Assembly (NCBI RefSeq): GCF_003387475.1
Contig: NZ_QUNO01000001.1
Location: 930,001-994,000 of the forward strand
Length of the DNA stretch: 64,000 nucleotides
Direction: 5' to 3'
Source of the DNA: Kutzneria buriramensis
Lineage (GTDB): Bacteria; Actinomycetota; Actinomycetes; Mycobacteriales; Pseudonocardiaceae
In this document: positions 17,980 to 26,662 of the stretch, in pieces
How positions within the stretch are numbered: the stretch's first letter is position 1
Layout of the letters: each line of letters opens with the position of its first letter
The notes under the pieces: generated by a model
Seen by the model: the letters and a program-made list of their open reading frames with translations, nothing else
Told to the model about the DNA's origin: nothing
Database searches by the model: none
Program-made: the position numbers and the translations under genes

Positions 17980-18193
17980 CGCGCCATCGTGCCACCCCCG
18001 TCGCCGCTGTTCATGTCCGACGAGCGGAAGGGGGAGAAGATATTTCACATTTGCGGGGCGGCCAATCACGTGGCCTCTTTTATCGGCGCTCACGGGGCGG
18101 CAATCCTTGAGCGAGGCTTCCTGTGGATCACGGCGTTTCGACACGGGCCGGCCTTGAACGCGCACATCGCTCGACAATTGCGAAAGGGATGAA

Positions 18194-18625
18194 ATGGTGA
18201 AGGCCTTCCTCCGTGGTACGCGCGCCCTGTCCGCTCTGTTCGCCGTCCTTCTGGGAATCCTGCTCGTGGCCCCGCAGGGCGCGGCGATGGCCCGCGCGCT
18301 CGACGGCCCGGGCGGAGCAGCCGCCAAGGCTCCTTGTTATCAGAAGATTTCGGTCGTCAACAGCGCCGCGTTCGTCATGAACTGGACCGGGAAGATTTCC
18401 ACCGGTCTGTCCACGCCGTCCACCGACAATTATCCTGTCGGCCAGGAGCGGACCATCGACTTCAATGCGTACGGAATCAGGGACGGCGTCGAGATCTGGC
18501 CCGAGGTGCACGCCATTCTCGGCACCACGGAGAGCGGCCCGCGCGTGCAGTTCTGCGAGGGTGGCGCCACCGCCGCCTACCGGGTGACCGGCACCACTCT
18601 CAACTTCTCGGTGACGCTCCTCTGA
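18194..18625 (+). CDS. Secreted hypothetical protein
   Basis: 143 residues with a signal peptide (MVKAFLRGTRALSALFAVLLGILLVAPQ) and two cysteines (in APCYQK and QFCEGG) likely to form one disulfide. The mature part is beta-rich and short. An AAAGGG site lies 5 nt before the ATG. The AT-richer upstream segment (18020-18190) should carry its promoter. I recognise no family. Confidence 0.78.
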   Translation: MVKAFLRGTRALSALFAVLLGILLVAPQGAAMARALDGPGGAAAKAPCYQKISVVNSAAFVMNWTGKISTGLSTPSTDNYPVGQERTIDFNAYGIRDGVEIWPEVHAILGTTESGPRVQFCEGGATAAYRVTGTTLNFSVTLL

Positions 18626-18642
18626 CCTGAGCTCGCGCCGTC

Positions 18643-18678
18643 GTTCGGCCCCCCGACGCGACCGTCGGGGGGCCGAAC
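18643..18678. terminator. Bidirectional terminator between convergent genes
   Basis: A perfect 16-bp G/C-rich stem (18643-18658 with 18663-18678) closes around the loop CGAC. It lies between the secreted protein gene ending at 18625 and the opposing GH29 gene ending at 18685. Confidence 0.82.
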
Positions 18679-18684
18679 CCGCGG

Positions 18685-20985
18685 TCAGCGCCTGCTGATC
18701 TTGAAAACCCAGGCGTACTGGCCGGCGGCGACCGCGGCCGCCGGCACGTCGACCACCAGCGAGCCGCCGGTCACCGCCCACGTGAGCGGGGTGCGGTACC
18801 CCAGCATGGTGACGGTGTCACCCGGCCGGATCGGCACCGGCGCGGCCACCGTCAACTGGCTGCCCGGCGCCGTCAGCGACGTGATGTAGAAGGCGTCCGA
18901 CTTCACCGTGAACCGCAGGTCACCCAGCTGAGCCTGCCTCGACCAGTACGACGTGTCGTAGATCGACTCGCCGTTGACCTTGAGCCAGGCACCGGTCTGG
19001 CGCAGCCGGGTCTGCATGATCTCCGGGATGGTGCCGTCCGCGCGCGGGCCGATGTCCAGCAGGAAGTTGCCGTTCTTGCTGACGATGTCGACCAGCGTGT
19101 GCACGACCTCCTCGGCGGTCATGTACATGTCGTCCGGGGTCGCCCGGTTGTAGCCGTAGCTGCGCGGATCCAGCCCGCGGCTGGCCTCCCACTTGGCCAC
19201 CACCGTGTTCGGGTACGTGGCGTACTCCGGCGTGGTGAAGTCGTGCACCGAGATGCCCGACCGGTCGTTGATCGTCACGTCCTTCGGCCGCGGCCGGTCC
19301 TTGGCGTGGTTGAAGTACTCCGCCATCAGCCGCCGGCTGTCGTTGACGCCGCCGATGTCGCACCAGATCACGTCCGGGTCGTAGCCGTGCACCAGCTCCA
19401 GCATCTGCGGCAGCTGGTAGTCGAGCACGAAGTCCCGGCCGCTCGCGTACCCCGTGTACGGCACCGCCGCGCCGGTGTACGGGTTGCGCGGCGCGTGGCC
19501 CATCCACGGGTTGTCCGGGTTGAACCACTCCGGCATCGAGAAGTACAAACCGTTGCGCAGCTGGGGAGTGTGCTGGCGGGACGCCGCGAACAGGTCCTTG
19601 ACCAGGTCGCGTTTCGGCCCCAGCTTGGCGGCGGTGCGGCCGGAGACCTTGGAGTCCCAGAGCGCGAAACCCTCGTGGTGCTTGGAGGTCAACACGTAGT
19701 AGCGGGCGCCGGCGTCGACGAAGAGGTTGAGCCAGTCCAGCGGATTCCACTTCTCCGCCTTGAACTGGGGGATGAAGTCGTCGTAGTTGAAGTTCGCGCC
19801 GAAGGTCTGGCGGTGGTAGTCGTAGACGGCGTTGGACGGGTCCTGCATCCAGTTCCAGTACCACTCGGCGTACTGCTTGCCGGGCGGCGACCAGGCCGGC
19901 ACCGAGTAGACGCCCCAGTGGATGAAGATGCCGAACTTGGCGTCCTGGAACCAGTACGGGGCCTGGTGCGTGTTCAGGGACGTGTCGGCTGGCTGGTAGT
20001 CGGGGACTCCCAACAGGATCGGGGCCTGCGCGCTGGCCAGCGTGTCCTTTTTGGACTTCGCGGTGAGGGTTCCGTTGACGGTCGTGCCGTCGTCGACGGT
20101 CTGGTTCTTGCGGATGCCGATGCGGACCTTCGCCTCGTCGCCGGGGGCCAGCCAGGCGACGGTGGCCGGGGTGACGGTGCGGCCGCCCGGGACGGTGACG
20201 GAGATCGTCAGCTGGTCCTGCGGGGTGATCCACTCGGTGCCGAGGTTGACCACCGTCGCCTCGACGACCTGCGGGCCGGCGTCGGTGAGCAGGCTGGTGG
20301 TCGACTTCGTGCCGCGCAGCGTGACGGCCTTGCCGACGACCACCGGCTGGAGGCTGAGCGCGAACACGTGCAGGCTGGATTTGCCCTCGACGGCGGGATT
20401 GGTGGTCGGCAGGGTGATCGCCACCGCGTCCCGGGCCGGATCCAGCCAGACCTGCGAGGTGCTGATCGACACCGGGCTCTGGTCGGTGCCGCCGCCGGGC
20501 GTGTAGCGGAACGGGGCGACGAGCTGGCCGCTGCCCGAGTACCAGTCGGCGCCGCCGAGCTGGGCCTGGCTGGTGGTGCCGTCGGCGTAGTGCACGGTCG
20601 CCGTGCCGCCGGTCGCGCCGTACGAGCAGGCCGTGAGGAACAGGGCCGTGACGTAGCGCCCCTTGGGCAGCGGGATCTGCTGGCCCATGGCGACGATGTT
20701 GTTCTTGCCGGTGGCGGCCGGAAACGTGAACGGGACGCCGTCCACGGTGATCGGGCCGCTCGGTAAGCCCTCGGCCGGGAAGGTGTAGCCGGATCCGTCG
20801 AAGTTGCCGTCGTGGGTGGTGGCGGTGTCGATGCCGTCGTTGTCGAACAGGCCGTCCAGGGGGACAGGGACCGGATTCGGTGCGTCGGAGGCCGCGAATG
20901 CGGCCCCTGTCCCGGTGCTGATGGTCGCTAGCGCGGTGGCACCCAGGGCCAGACCCAGGGCGGTCCGTCGGGGGAAGGTCGTCAT
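18685..20985 (-). CDS. Secreted alpha-L-fucosidase, GH29
   Basis: 766 residues. The N-terminus MTTFPRRTALGLALGATAL is a twin-arginine-type signal. A beta-rich N-terminal part (about 35-340) precedes a GH29 barrel: WFQDAKFGIFIHWGVYSVPAWSP, then LTSKHHEGFALWDSK, YFSMPEWFNPDNPW and the nucleophile region DVIWCDIGG. A C-terminal beta domain follows. It should release L-fucose from oligosaccharides outside the cell. The ATG has a GGAGGG site; the frame is open to 21078 but that extension has no signal. It follows the GH5-like gene by 123 nt on the same strand. Confidence 0.92.
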   Translation of the reverse strand: MTTFPRRTALGLALGATALATISTGTGAAFAASDAPNPVPVPLDGLFDNDGIDTATTHDGNFDGSGYTFPAEGLPSGPITVDGVPFTFPAATGKNNIVAMGQQIPLPKGRYVTALFLTACSYGATGGTATVHYADGTTSQAQLGGADWYSGSGQLVAPFRYTPGGGTDQSPVSISTSQVWLDPARDAVAITLPTTNPAVEGKSSLHVFALSLQPVVVGKAVTLRGTKSTTSLLTDAGPQVVEATVVNLGTEWITPQDQLTISVTVPGGRTVTPATVAWLAPGDEAKVRIGIRKNQTVDDGTTVNGTLTAKSKKDTLASAQAPILLGVPDYQPADTSLNTHQAPYWFQDAKFGIFIHWGVYSVPAWSPPGKQYAEWYWNWMQDPSNAVYDYHRQTFGANFNYDDFIPQFKAEKWNPLDWLNLFVDAGARYYVLTSKHHEGFALWDSKVSGRTAAKLGPKRDLVKDLFAASRQHTPQLRNGLYFSMPEWFNPDNPWMGHAPRNPYTGAAVPYTGYASGRDFVLDYQLPQMLELVHGYDPDVIWCDIGGVNDSRRLMAEYFNHAKDRPRPKDVTINDRSGISVHDFTTPEYATYPNTVVAKWEASRGLDPRSYGYNRATPDDMYMTAEEVVHTLVDIVSKNGNFLLDIGPRADGTIPEIMQTRLRQTGAWLKVNGESIYDTSYWSRQAQLGDLRFTVKSDAFYITSLTAPGSQLTVAAPVPIRPGDTVTMLGYRTPLTWAVTGGSLVVDVPAAAVAAGQYAWVFKISRR

Positions 20986-21108
20986 CGAGCCCTCCTGCGT
21001 CGGGCCACCCGGCGACGAATAGATCCGATGTGTGGGCGGGGTTTGCGGCGGACCGGGGGCCTGACGCGGGTTAGTCATCGGATGACTGTGATCCTGGGGT
21101 GGCCGGGC

Positions 21109-22281
21109 TCACACTGTCAAGACCTCGGTCACGCCCCTGGCCGCGAGGTGCTCGGGCGTGGTCTCCAGCACGATCGCCGGCCGCCTGCCCTCCGCCGCCA
21201 GCCGCATCCAGGCCTCGAAGAACGCGCCGCCCGGCCCCGAGGAACTCCGTTTGCCGTCGAAGAACAGGGCGGTCGTGCGGTCCACCGGCTTCGGCAACTC
21301 CGCGTGCACGGCCTGGCTGACGGCCTTGGCCAGCGGCTTCGCGTTGCCGTCGGCGTCGAACAGGCCCAGGCCGTACTCCAGCTCGGGGTAGTCGACGAAC
21401 TTCCGGTCCACGTCGTGCGAGCACCACCAGGTCAGGCCCCACACGTTCTTGCAGGTGGCGACGTTGCCAATCGTTTGCTCCGCGTACTCCTCGGCGTGCT
21501 CCACCGGGATGTGCGGGGCCGGCGCGCCGACCTCCTGCACCCAGATCACCCGGTCCGGCGTGCCGTAGGCGCGGGCCAGCTCGGTGCCGTACTCGGCGAG
21601 GTGGTGGATCTCCGTCGACTGCGGACCGTAACGGCGGGCCGCGTTCAGCGTGAAGACCCAGGGGTGGACCGTGGTCATCGCGCCCTTGGTCGCGCTGGCC
21701 AGCGGCGTGAAGGGGTGATCGTCGACGTACCAGGCGTCGTCGAAGGCCGAGTGGCAGTGCGGATGGTCCGGGTCGGCCTCGTTGACGGCGGCCAGCAGCC
21801 GGTCCAGCCAGACGTCCACCTCGTCCGCCGTGCACGGGTTGTGCGCCACCAGGTTGTTCATCTCGTTGCCGAGCGTCATGCCCAGGAAGTTCGGCTCGCC
21901 CCGCAGGGCCGTCGCCAGCGTGCGCAGCAGCAGGATCTGGCCCTCCAGCACGTCCGGATCGGTGAAGACGTTGCGGTGGTGCCAGGTCTGCGTCCAGGAG
22001 GGGTAGAAGTCGAAGCTGGACAGGTGGCCCTGGATGCCGTCGACCGTGACGTCCAGGCCGGCCGCCGCGCCGAGGCGGACCAGCTCCAGCAGCTGCTCGA
22101 CGGCTTTTTCACGGATGACACCGCGGTTGGGCTGGAAGACCGGCCAGATCGGGAAGACCCGGACGTGGTCCAGGCCGAGGCCGGCCAGCTGGTCCAGGTC
22201 GCGGCGGATCGAGTCCGGCTCGAAGTCGAGCCAGGTGTGCCACCAGTGCTTGCTGGGCGTGTAGTTGGCGCCGAACCTCAT
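21109..22281 (-). CDS. Cytoplasmic glycoside hydrolase, GH5-like (clan GH-A)
   Basis: 390 residues from MRFGANYTPSKHWWH, with GGGGAG 6 nt before the ATG. It is a TIM-barrel glycosidase: acid/base Glu in LGNEMNN at the end of strand 4 and nucleophile Glu in VIWVQEVGAP at strand 7, the clan A arrangement. No signal peptide is present, so it probably cleaves imported oligosaccharides. The exact substrate (mannoside, glucoside) cannot be assigned. It is transcribed toward the GH29 gene and likely shares its mRNA. Confidence 0.82.
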   Translation of the reverse strand: MRFGANYTPSKHWWHTWLDFEPDSIRRDLDQLAGLGLDHVRVFPIWPVFQPNRGVIREKAVEQLLELVRLGAAAGLDVTVDGIQGHLSSFDFYPSWTQTWHHRNVFTDPDVLEGQILLLRTLATALRGEPNFLGMTLGNEMNNLVAHNPCTADEVDVWLDRLLAAVNEADPDHPHCHSAFDDAWYVDDHPFTPLASATKGAMTTVHPWVFTLNAARRYGPQSTEIHHLAEYGTELARAYGTPDRVIWVQEVGAPAPHIPVEHAEEYAEQTIGNVATCKNVWGLTWWCSHDVDRKFVDYPELEYGLGLFDADGNAKPLAKAVSQAVHAELPKPVDRTTALFFDGKRSSSGPGGAFFEAWMRLAAEGRRPAIVLETTPEHLAARGVTEVLTV

Positions 22282-22354
22282 GCACAGCTCCCCGGGTCGC
22301 CTAGAGTGTGAGGCAACAATTCCACACAGGCCGCGTGCCCCACGGCACACAGCC

Positions 22355-22545
22355 CGGTCGGGAGAGCCCTCGGAACCGCCGGGGCGCCGAAGGAGCAAGC
22401 CTCCCCGCACACTCTCAGGCAACCAGACCGGCCGGGCGAGGCGACTCTGGAAAGTTCGCGTGCGCGGTCGTGCACGCACACCCACGGTGCAAGCTGTCGC
22501 GGTCGTGACGGCGAAGCTCTCAGGTCCCATGACAGAGGGGGAGCT
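22355..22545 (+). ncRNA. Glycine riboswitch (tandem) ahead of sdaA
   Basis: The first aptamer shows CGGGAGAGCCC, GGCGCCGAAGGAGCAAGCC and ACTCTCAGGCAACC, all conserved glycine-riboswitch segments. A second, more degenerate unit ends GGCGAAGCTCTCAGGTCCC followed by GACAGAGGGGG. The pair lies directly upstream of serine ammonia-lyase, so glycine would switch on conversion of surplus serine and glycine to pyruvate. Boundaries are approximate. Confidence 0.88.
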
Positions 22546-22577
22546 CCTTTTCGGCACACAACCGTGGAGTCCGCCAC

Positions 22578-23948
22578 ATGGCCATCAGCGTTTTCGACCT
22601 CTTCTCGGTGGGGATCGGCCCGTCCAGCTCGCACACCGTCGGGCCGATGCGGGCCGCCACCATGTTCGTGTCCCGGCTGCGTTCCGCCGGTCTGTTCGAC
22701 TCCGTGTCCCGGGTGCACGTCGAGCTGTTCGGGTCGCTCGGCGCGACCGGACACGGCCACGGCAGCCCCAAGGCCGTGATGCTGGGGCTGGAGGGTTCGC
22801 AGCCCGAGCTGTGCGACCCCACCGACGCCGACGACCGTGTGGCCCGCATCCGGTCGTCGAGTCGGCTGACGCTGGGCGGCTCCCGTGAGATCGAGTTCGT
22901 CGAGGACACCGACCTGATCATGCACCGCCGCAAGCAGCTTCCGTTGCATCCCAACGGAATGAGCTTCGCCGCGTTGGACGGGGACACGGAGCTGGACTCC
23001 GCCGTGTACTACTCCGTCGGCGGTGGCTTCATCGTCGACGAGACCGCCACCGGCACCGACCGGATCAAGCAGGACCAGACTGTGCTGCCGCACCCGTTCC
23101 TGTCCGGCGACGAACTCCTTGCCCGGACGCGGGAATCCGGCCTGTCCATCAGCGATGTCATGCTCGCCAACGAGCTCTCGTGGCGCACCGAGGGCGAGGT
23201 TCGCTCCGGGCTGCTGCACATCTGGCACGTCATGCAGGAGTGCGTGGAGCGGGGGTGCACCGTCGAGGGCACCCTGCCCGGTGGTCTCAAGGTGCGTCGG
23301 CGGGCGGCGGACCTGCGCCGCACCCTGGCCGCAGAGCACTTCGCCACCGACCCCCTGCGCGTCATGGACTGGGTGACCCTGTTCGCCCTGGCCGTCAACG
23401 AGGAGAACGCCGCCGGCGGCCGCGTCGTCACCGCCCCCACCAACGGCGCTGCCGGCATCGTGCCCGCCGTCCTGCACTACTACTCCCGCTTCGTTCCCGG
23501 CGCCTCCGACGACGGCGTCGTCCGATTCCTGCTCACCGCCGGGGCCATCGGCGTCCTGTTCAAGGAGAACGCCTCCATCTCCGGCGCCGAGGTCGGTTGC
23601 CAGGGTGAGGTCGGCTCCGCCTGCTCCATGGCCGCCGCCGGTCTCGCCGAGGTGCTCGGCGGCACCCCCGAGCAGGTCGAGAACGCCGCCGAGATCGCCA
23701 TGGAGCACAACCTCGGTCTCACCTGCGACCCCATCGGCGGGCTCGTGCAGATCCCCTGCATCGAGCGCAACGCCCTCGCGTCCATCAAGGCCATCACCGC
23801 CGCCCGCATGGCCCTTCGCGGCGACGGCGCCCACTTCGTGTCGTTGGACAAGGTCATCAAGACCATGCGCGACACCGGCCGTGACATGAAGGACAAGTAC
23901 AAGGAGACGGCTCGCGGCGGCCTGGCCGTCAACGTCATCGAGTGCTGA
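22578..23948 (+). CDS. sdaA: L-serine ammonia-lyase (serine dehydratase, Fe-S)
   Basis: 456 residues, single-chain type, converting L-serine to pyruvate and ammonia with a 4Fe-4S cluster. The beta domain begins [23 protein letters not shown]. The cluster cysteines sit in [19 protein letters not shown] and QIPCIERNA. Expression is probably controlled by the glycine riboswitch upstream. The next gene starts 3 nt after the stop, suggesting a longer operon (DUF6228-like, small ORF, deaminase, sirtuin). Confidence 0.95.
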   Translation: MAISVFDLFSVGIGPSSSHTVGPMRAATMFVSRLRSAGLFDSVSRVHVELFGSLGATGHGHGSPKAVMLGLEGSQPELCDPTDADDRVARIRSSSRLTLGGSREIEFVEDTDLIMHRRKQLPLHPNGMSFAALDGDTELDSAVYYSVGGGFIVDETATGTDRIKQDQTVLPHPFLSGDELLARTRESGLSISDVMLANELSWRTEGEVRSGLLHIWHVMQECVERGCTVEGTLPGGLKVRRRAADLRRTLAAEHFATDPLRVMDWVTLFALAVNEENAAGGRVVTAPTNGAAGIVPAVLHYYSRFVPGASDDGVVRFLLTAGAIGVLFKENASISGAEVGCQGEVGSACSMAAAGLAEVLGGTPEQVENAAEIAMEHNLGLTCDPIGGLVQIPCIERNALASIKAITAARMALRGDGAHFVSLDKVIKTMRDTGRDMKDKYKETARGGLAVNVIEC

Positions 23949-23951
23949 TCC

Positions 23952-24371
23952 GTGGAGCACGAGTGCGGCGACGACATCGGGGTGCGGCTGGGTGGGCCGC
24001 AGGGGTGGGTGCGGTTGTGGAACCGGACCCACCCGCACGGCGACGACATGGTGGCGTTCTGCATCGAGCTCGGTGGGGATGGGATGACGGCCGTCGCGCA
24101 CGGGGTGGTGGTGGCGGGTGAGTCGCCGGCGGCGTTCGTCGAGGGGCTGGCGGCGAGCTTCGAGGGGTGGAGCGGCGTCAGGGCGTGGCAGAACCTCGAT
24201 CGGGACGTACGGATCGAAGCGGTGTTCGAGCCGGGCGGGCACGTCGACCTGACGTGGACGGTCGAGCCGTGGCGGGAGAGGTACTCGTGGGCCGCATCGG
24301 TCACGGTCAAAGGGGTCGAAGCGGGCGAGCAAATGCGTAGGCTGGCGGCTGACCTGCGAGAACTGTTGTAG
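23952..24371 (+). CDS. DUF6228-like hypothetical protein
   Basis: 139 residues from a GTG start, 3 nt after sdaA. Beta-strand-rich with a C-terminal helix (AGEQMRRLAADLRELL) and the segment AAFVEGLAASFEGWSGVRAWQNL. This pattern recalls the DUF6228 family of actinomycetes, from memory. No catalytic residues are evident; function unknown. Confidence 0.68.
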   Translation: MEHECGDDIGVRLGGPQGWVRLWNRTHPHGDDMVAFCIELGGDGMTAVAHGVVVAGESPAAFVEGLAASFEGWSGVRAWQNLDRDVRIEAVFEPGGHVDLTWTVEPWRERYSWAASVTVKGVEAGEQMRRLAADLRELL

Positions 24372-24383
24372 GGGGGATGAGCG

Positions 24384-24644
24384 GTGGTCGACCTGAACCG
24401 GCCGGAGGGGCTGAGCGACGAGCAGCACATCGAGTGGCTCAAGCGCGTCGTCGAGGAGTTGAAGGCGGAGACCGGCCAGGCGTCGGGGGTGTACGAGCAG
24501 CGGGAGACGAACACCGGGCAGCCGGTGTGGGTGATGTGGGGACCGAGTGACTCCGGACGAGATGCTGCGCGCGGCGATGGCGGTCGCCGAGGAGGGGATG
24601 GCGAAGGGGGAGCTGCCGATCGGGGCAGTGGTGATCAGCGGTGA
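24384..24644 (+). CDS. Small hypothetical protein overlapping the deaminase gene
   Basis: 86 residues from a GTG. The first 55 residues are protein-like (LSDEQHIEWLKRVVEELKAE, a clear helix, then QPVWVMWGPSD). The last 30 (Gly/Arg/Asp-rich) read like out-of-frame translation of the deaminase gene, which starts at 24547 in another frame. Either the genes truly overlap by 98 nt or the real stop was lost. Function unknown. Confidence 0.5.
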   Translation: MVDLNRPEGLSDEQHIEWLKRVVEELKAETGQASGVYEQRETNTGQPVWVMWGPSDSGRDAARGDGGRRGGDGEGGAADRGSGDQR

Positions 24645-25023
24645 CGAGGTAGTCGGCCGGGCGCACACGCGGGACAGCGAGGGGCGCCTGAGGCACGCGG
24701 ACCTGCTGGCGATGCAGGAGGCGGACGGGAAGGGTGCGAGGGACCTCGTCCTGGCGGTGAACCTGGAGCCGTGCCTGATGTGCCTCGGGGCGGCGATGTC
24801 GTTGGGGGTCAAGGAGATCCACTACGGCCTGGACTCGCCGGGGGACGGGGCGACGGGGATCGCGAGGAGTTGGCGGCCGGGACCGGGGATGGAGTGGTAC
24901 CGGGCGCCGGTGGTGCGCGGCGGAATCCGGGCGGACGAGGTGCGGGCGCAGTTCCGGAGGTACTGCGAGCAAGCGTCGGACACCGCGTTGCGACGGTGGG
25001 CGGAGACGCTGGTGGCTCGCTGA
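24547..25023 (+). CDS. Nucleoside/cytidine deaminase-like protein
   Basis: 158 residues of the CDA/TadA fold. The zinc-binding PCxxC motif is present (NLEPCLMCLG, Cys76 and Cys79). The first motif reads HAD (50-52) instead of the usual HAE, so the proton-shuttling Glu is replaced by Asp. The core GELPIGAVVISGDEVVGRAHTR is typical. It should act on a free base or nucleoside; the substrate is unassigned and activity uncertain given the substitution. Start is GTG, with an internal ATG at 24562 as an alternative. Confidence 0.8.
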   Translation: MTPDEMLRAAMAVAEEGMAKGELPIGAVVISGDEVVGRAHTRDSEGRLRHADLLAMQEADGKGARDLVLAVNLEPCLMCLGAAMSLGVKEIHYGLDSPGDGATGIARSWRPGPGMEWYRAPVVRGGIRADEVRAQFRRYCEQASDTALRRWAETLVAR

Positions 25024-25074
25024 TCGAGACCCGGTGGGCAAATGCGGTTGTGGCCGGTACCTAGACTTCCCGGT

Positions 25075-25770
25075 ATGACCAGGATCGCGGTGTTGACGGG
25101 GGCGGGGATCTCGACGGACTCGGGCATCCCCGACTACCGCGGCCCGCAGGGGGAGTGGACGAAGGACCCCGGTGCGCAGGATCTGTTCACCTACAAGAAC
25201 TTCATGGCCGACGAGGGGACGCGGCGGGAGTTCTGGGCGCGGTACGAGGGGCATCCGGCGTGGCGGGCGGAGCCGAACGCGGCTCATCGGGCGCTCGCGG
25301 GGCTGGCGAACACGAGGGTGCTGACGCAGAACGTCGACGGCCTGCACCAGAAGGCGGGCACCCCGGAGCGGAAGGTGTCGGAGCTGCACGGGAGCATGCA
25401 CCGGACGGTGTGCGTGGGCTGCCGGAAGACGTTCAGCACCAAGGAGATCCTCGGCACGGACAAGAAGTGCCGCGAGTGCGGGGGAATCCTGAAGCTGGGG
25501 GTGACGCTGTTCGGCGAGCACCTGGACCCGGACGTGTTGAGCCACGCGAGGAACATCGCGGCGGCGAGTGAGGTGTTCCTGGCGATCGGGAGTTCGTTGC
25601 AGGTGGAGCCGGCGGCGGCGCTGTGCACGGTGGCGGTGAAGGCCGGCTCGCGGCTGGTGATCGTGAACCGCGATCCGACGCCGTACGACGACCAGGCGGC
25701 GGAGAAGATCACGGAGCCGATCGGCACGGCGGTGCCCAGGCTCTGTGCGGAGTTGGCCGCCGCCCGGTGA
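25075..25770 (+). CDS. Sir2-family NAD-dependent protein deacylase
   Basis: 231 residues. NAD-binding GAGISTDSGIPDYRGPQG, then TQNVDGLHQ, catalytic His in SELHGSMH and a Cys4 zinc site (CVGCRKTF and KKCRECGG) are all intact, as are GSSLQVEPAA and VIVNRDPTP. It removes acyl groups from lysines using NAD. The ATG at 25075 is chosen because upstream codons extend beyond the sirtuin N-terminus. It may be the last gene of the sdaA transcript, though the 51-nt gap allows its own promoter. Confidence 0.93.
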   Translation: MTRIAVLTGAGISTDSGIPDYRGPQGEWTKDPGAQDLFTYKNFMADEGTRREFWARYEGHPAWRAEPNAAHRALAGLANTRVLTQNVDGLHQKAGTPERKVSELHGSMHRTVCVGCRKTFSTKEILGTDKKCRECGGILKLGVTLFGEHLDPDVLSHARNIAAASEVFLAIGSSLQVEPAAALCTVAVKAGSRLVIVNRDPTPYDDQAAEKITEPIGTAVPRLCAELAAAR

Positions 25771-25782
25771 GAACGGCGGCCA
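25754..25782. terminator. Hairpin across the sirtuin stop, convergent genes
   Basis: TGGCCGCCG (25754-25762) pairs with CGGCGGCCA (25774-25782). The stem spans the sirtuin stop codon and ends 5 nt before the stop of the opposing methyltransferase, so it is likely a shared terminator. Confidence 0.55.
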
Positions 25783-25786
25783 GGGC

Positions 25787-26662
25787 TCAGCGGCGGCCGG
25801 TGATGACGTGGTCGTGGTCTTGCACGTCGAGGAAACCGGCGTGGGTCACCAGCTTCACGGCGTCCTCGACGGACATTGTGCCGCCGCCGGACATCAGGTT
25901 GGCCAGGTCATGCTCGGTGGACAGGGCCATGACGAAGCAGCCGTCGGCGCGGGTGGCCTTGCACAGCAAGGGGAGGGCCGCCTCCAGCACGGGCCGGGGG
26001 ATGAACTGCTGGGGAAGCCAGACCAGGTCGTAGGCGTCCACATCGGACAGTGCGTCGACGGACTGGTCGCGCAGCTCGATGCGGTCGTCGAGACCGGCCT
26101 CGGCGACGTCGCGGCGGGCGACGTCCAGGGCGGTGGGGCTGACGTCGATGCCGACGGCGTGGAGATCGGGTAGCTGGCGGCAGAGCTGCATGGCGATGCC
26201 GCCGGCGCCGGTGCCGACGTCGAGGAAGCTGGTGGCCCGCGGCAGCACGTCGGGGCAGACCCGGCCGAAGATGCGCTGGACGATGGCCCCGCTGCTCCGC
26301 CCGCGCCACCGGATGAGCTCCCGGTCGGTCTCGGCCCACCCGGGCGGCGCGCCGTCGGCGAAGCGGGAGATCCGGCCGAGCTGCTCCCGGACGTAGCCGC
26401 TGACGGCCCCGAGCGGCACGCCGGGCGGCGCGGCGGAGAGCAGCTGGGCGGTGGGTCGGATCGGGTCGGCGGCCAGCCAGCCGGTGTCGATGAGCAGCTG
26501 CTGGCTCAGCCGCGACACCTCGTCGTCGGCGTCGGCGGGCCGCAGGAGCAGGCCCTGGTCGGCGAGCCGGCCGATGGCGCCGAGCACCCAGAGCTGCGAG
26601 TTCAGGTCGTCGAAGAGGGTCATGCGGGGGAGGCGTAAATCGGCGTGGAACGAATCGTTCAC
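25787..26662 (-). CDS. Class I SAM-dependent methyltransferase
   Basis: About 291 residues. An N-terminal helical part (FDDLNSQLWVLGAIGRLADQGLL) precedes a Rossmann domain with the SAM motif FLDVGTGAGGIAMQLC, acidic loop VGIDVSPTALDVAR and motif DAYDLVWLPQQFI. Small-molecule or natural-product methylation is likely; the substrate is unknown. The GTG at 26662 overlaps the stop of the upstream STAND-like ATPase as GTGA, so translation is probably coupled. The alternative is the ATG at 26623 (MTLFDDL), giving 278 residues. Confidence 0.84.
   Translation of the reverse strand: MNDSFHADLRLPRMTLFDDLNSQLWVLGAIGRLADQGLLLRPADADDEVSRLSQQLLIDTGWLAADPIRPTAQLLSAAPPGVPLGAVSGYVREQLGRISRFADGAPPGWAETDRELIRWRGRSSGAIVQRIFGRVCPDVLPRATSFLDVGTGAGGIAMQLCRQLPDLHAVGIDVSPTALDVARRDVAEAGLDDRIELRDQSVDALSDVDAYDLVWLPQQFIPRPVLEAALPLLCKATRADGCFVMALSTEHDLANLMSGGGTMSVEDAVKLVTHAGFLDVQDHDHVITGRR

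Noticed and set aside
22278-24812. 844-codon minus-strand frame across sdaA and neighbours
   Set aside because: Antisense shadow of high-GC coding sequence with no family motif; it also crosses the riboswitch.
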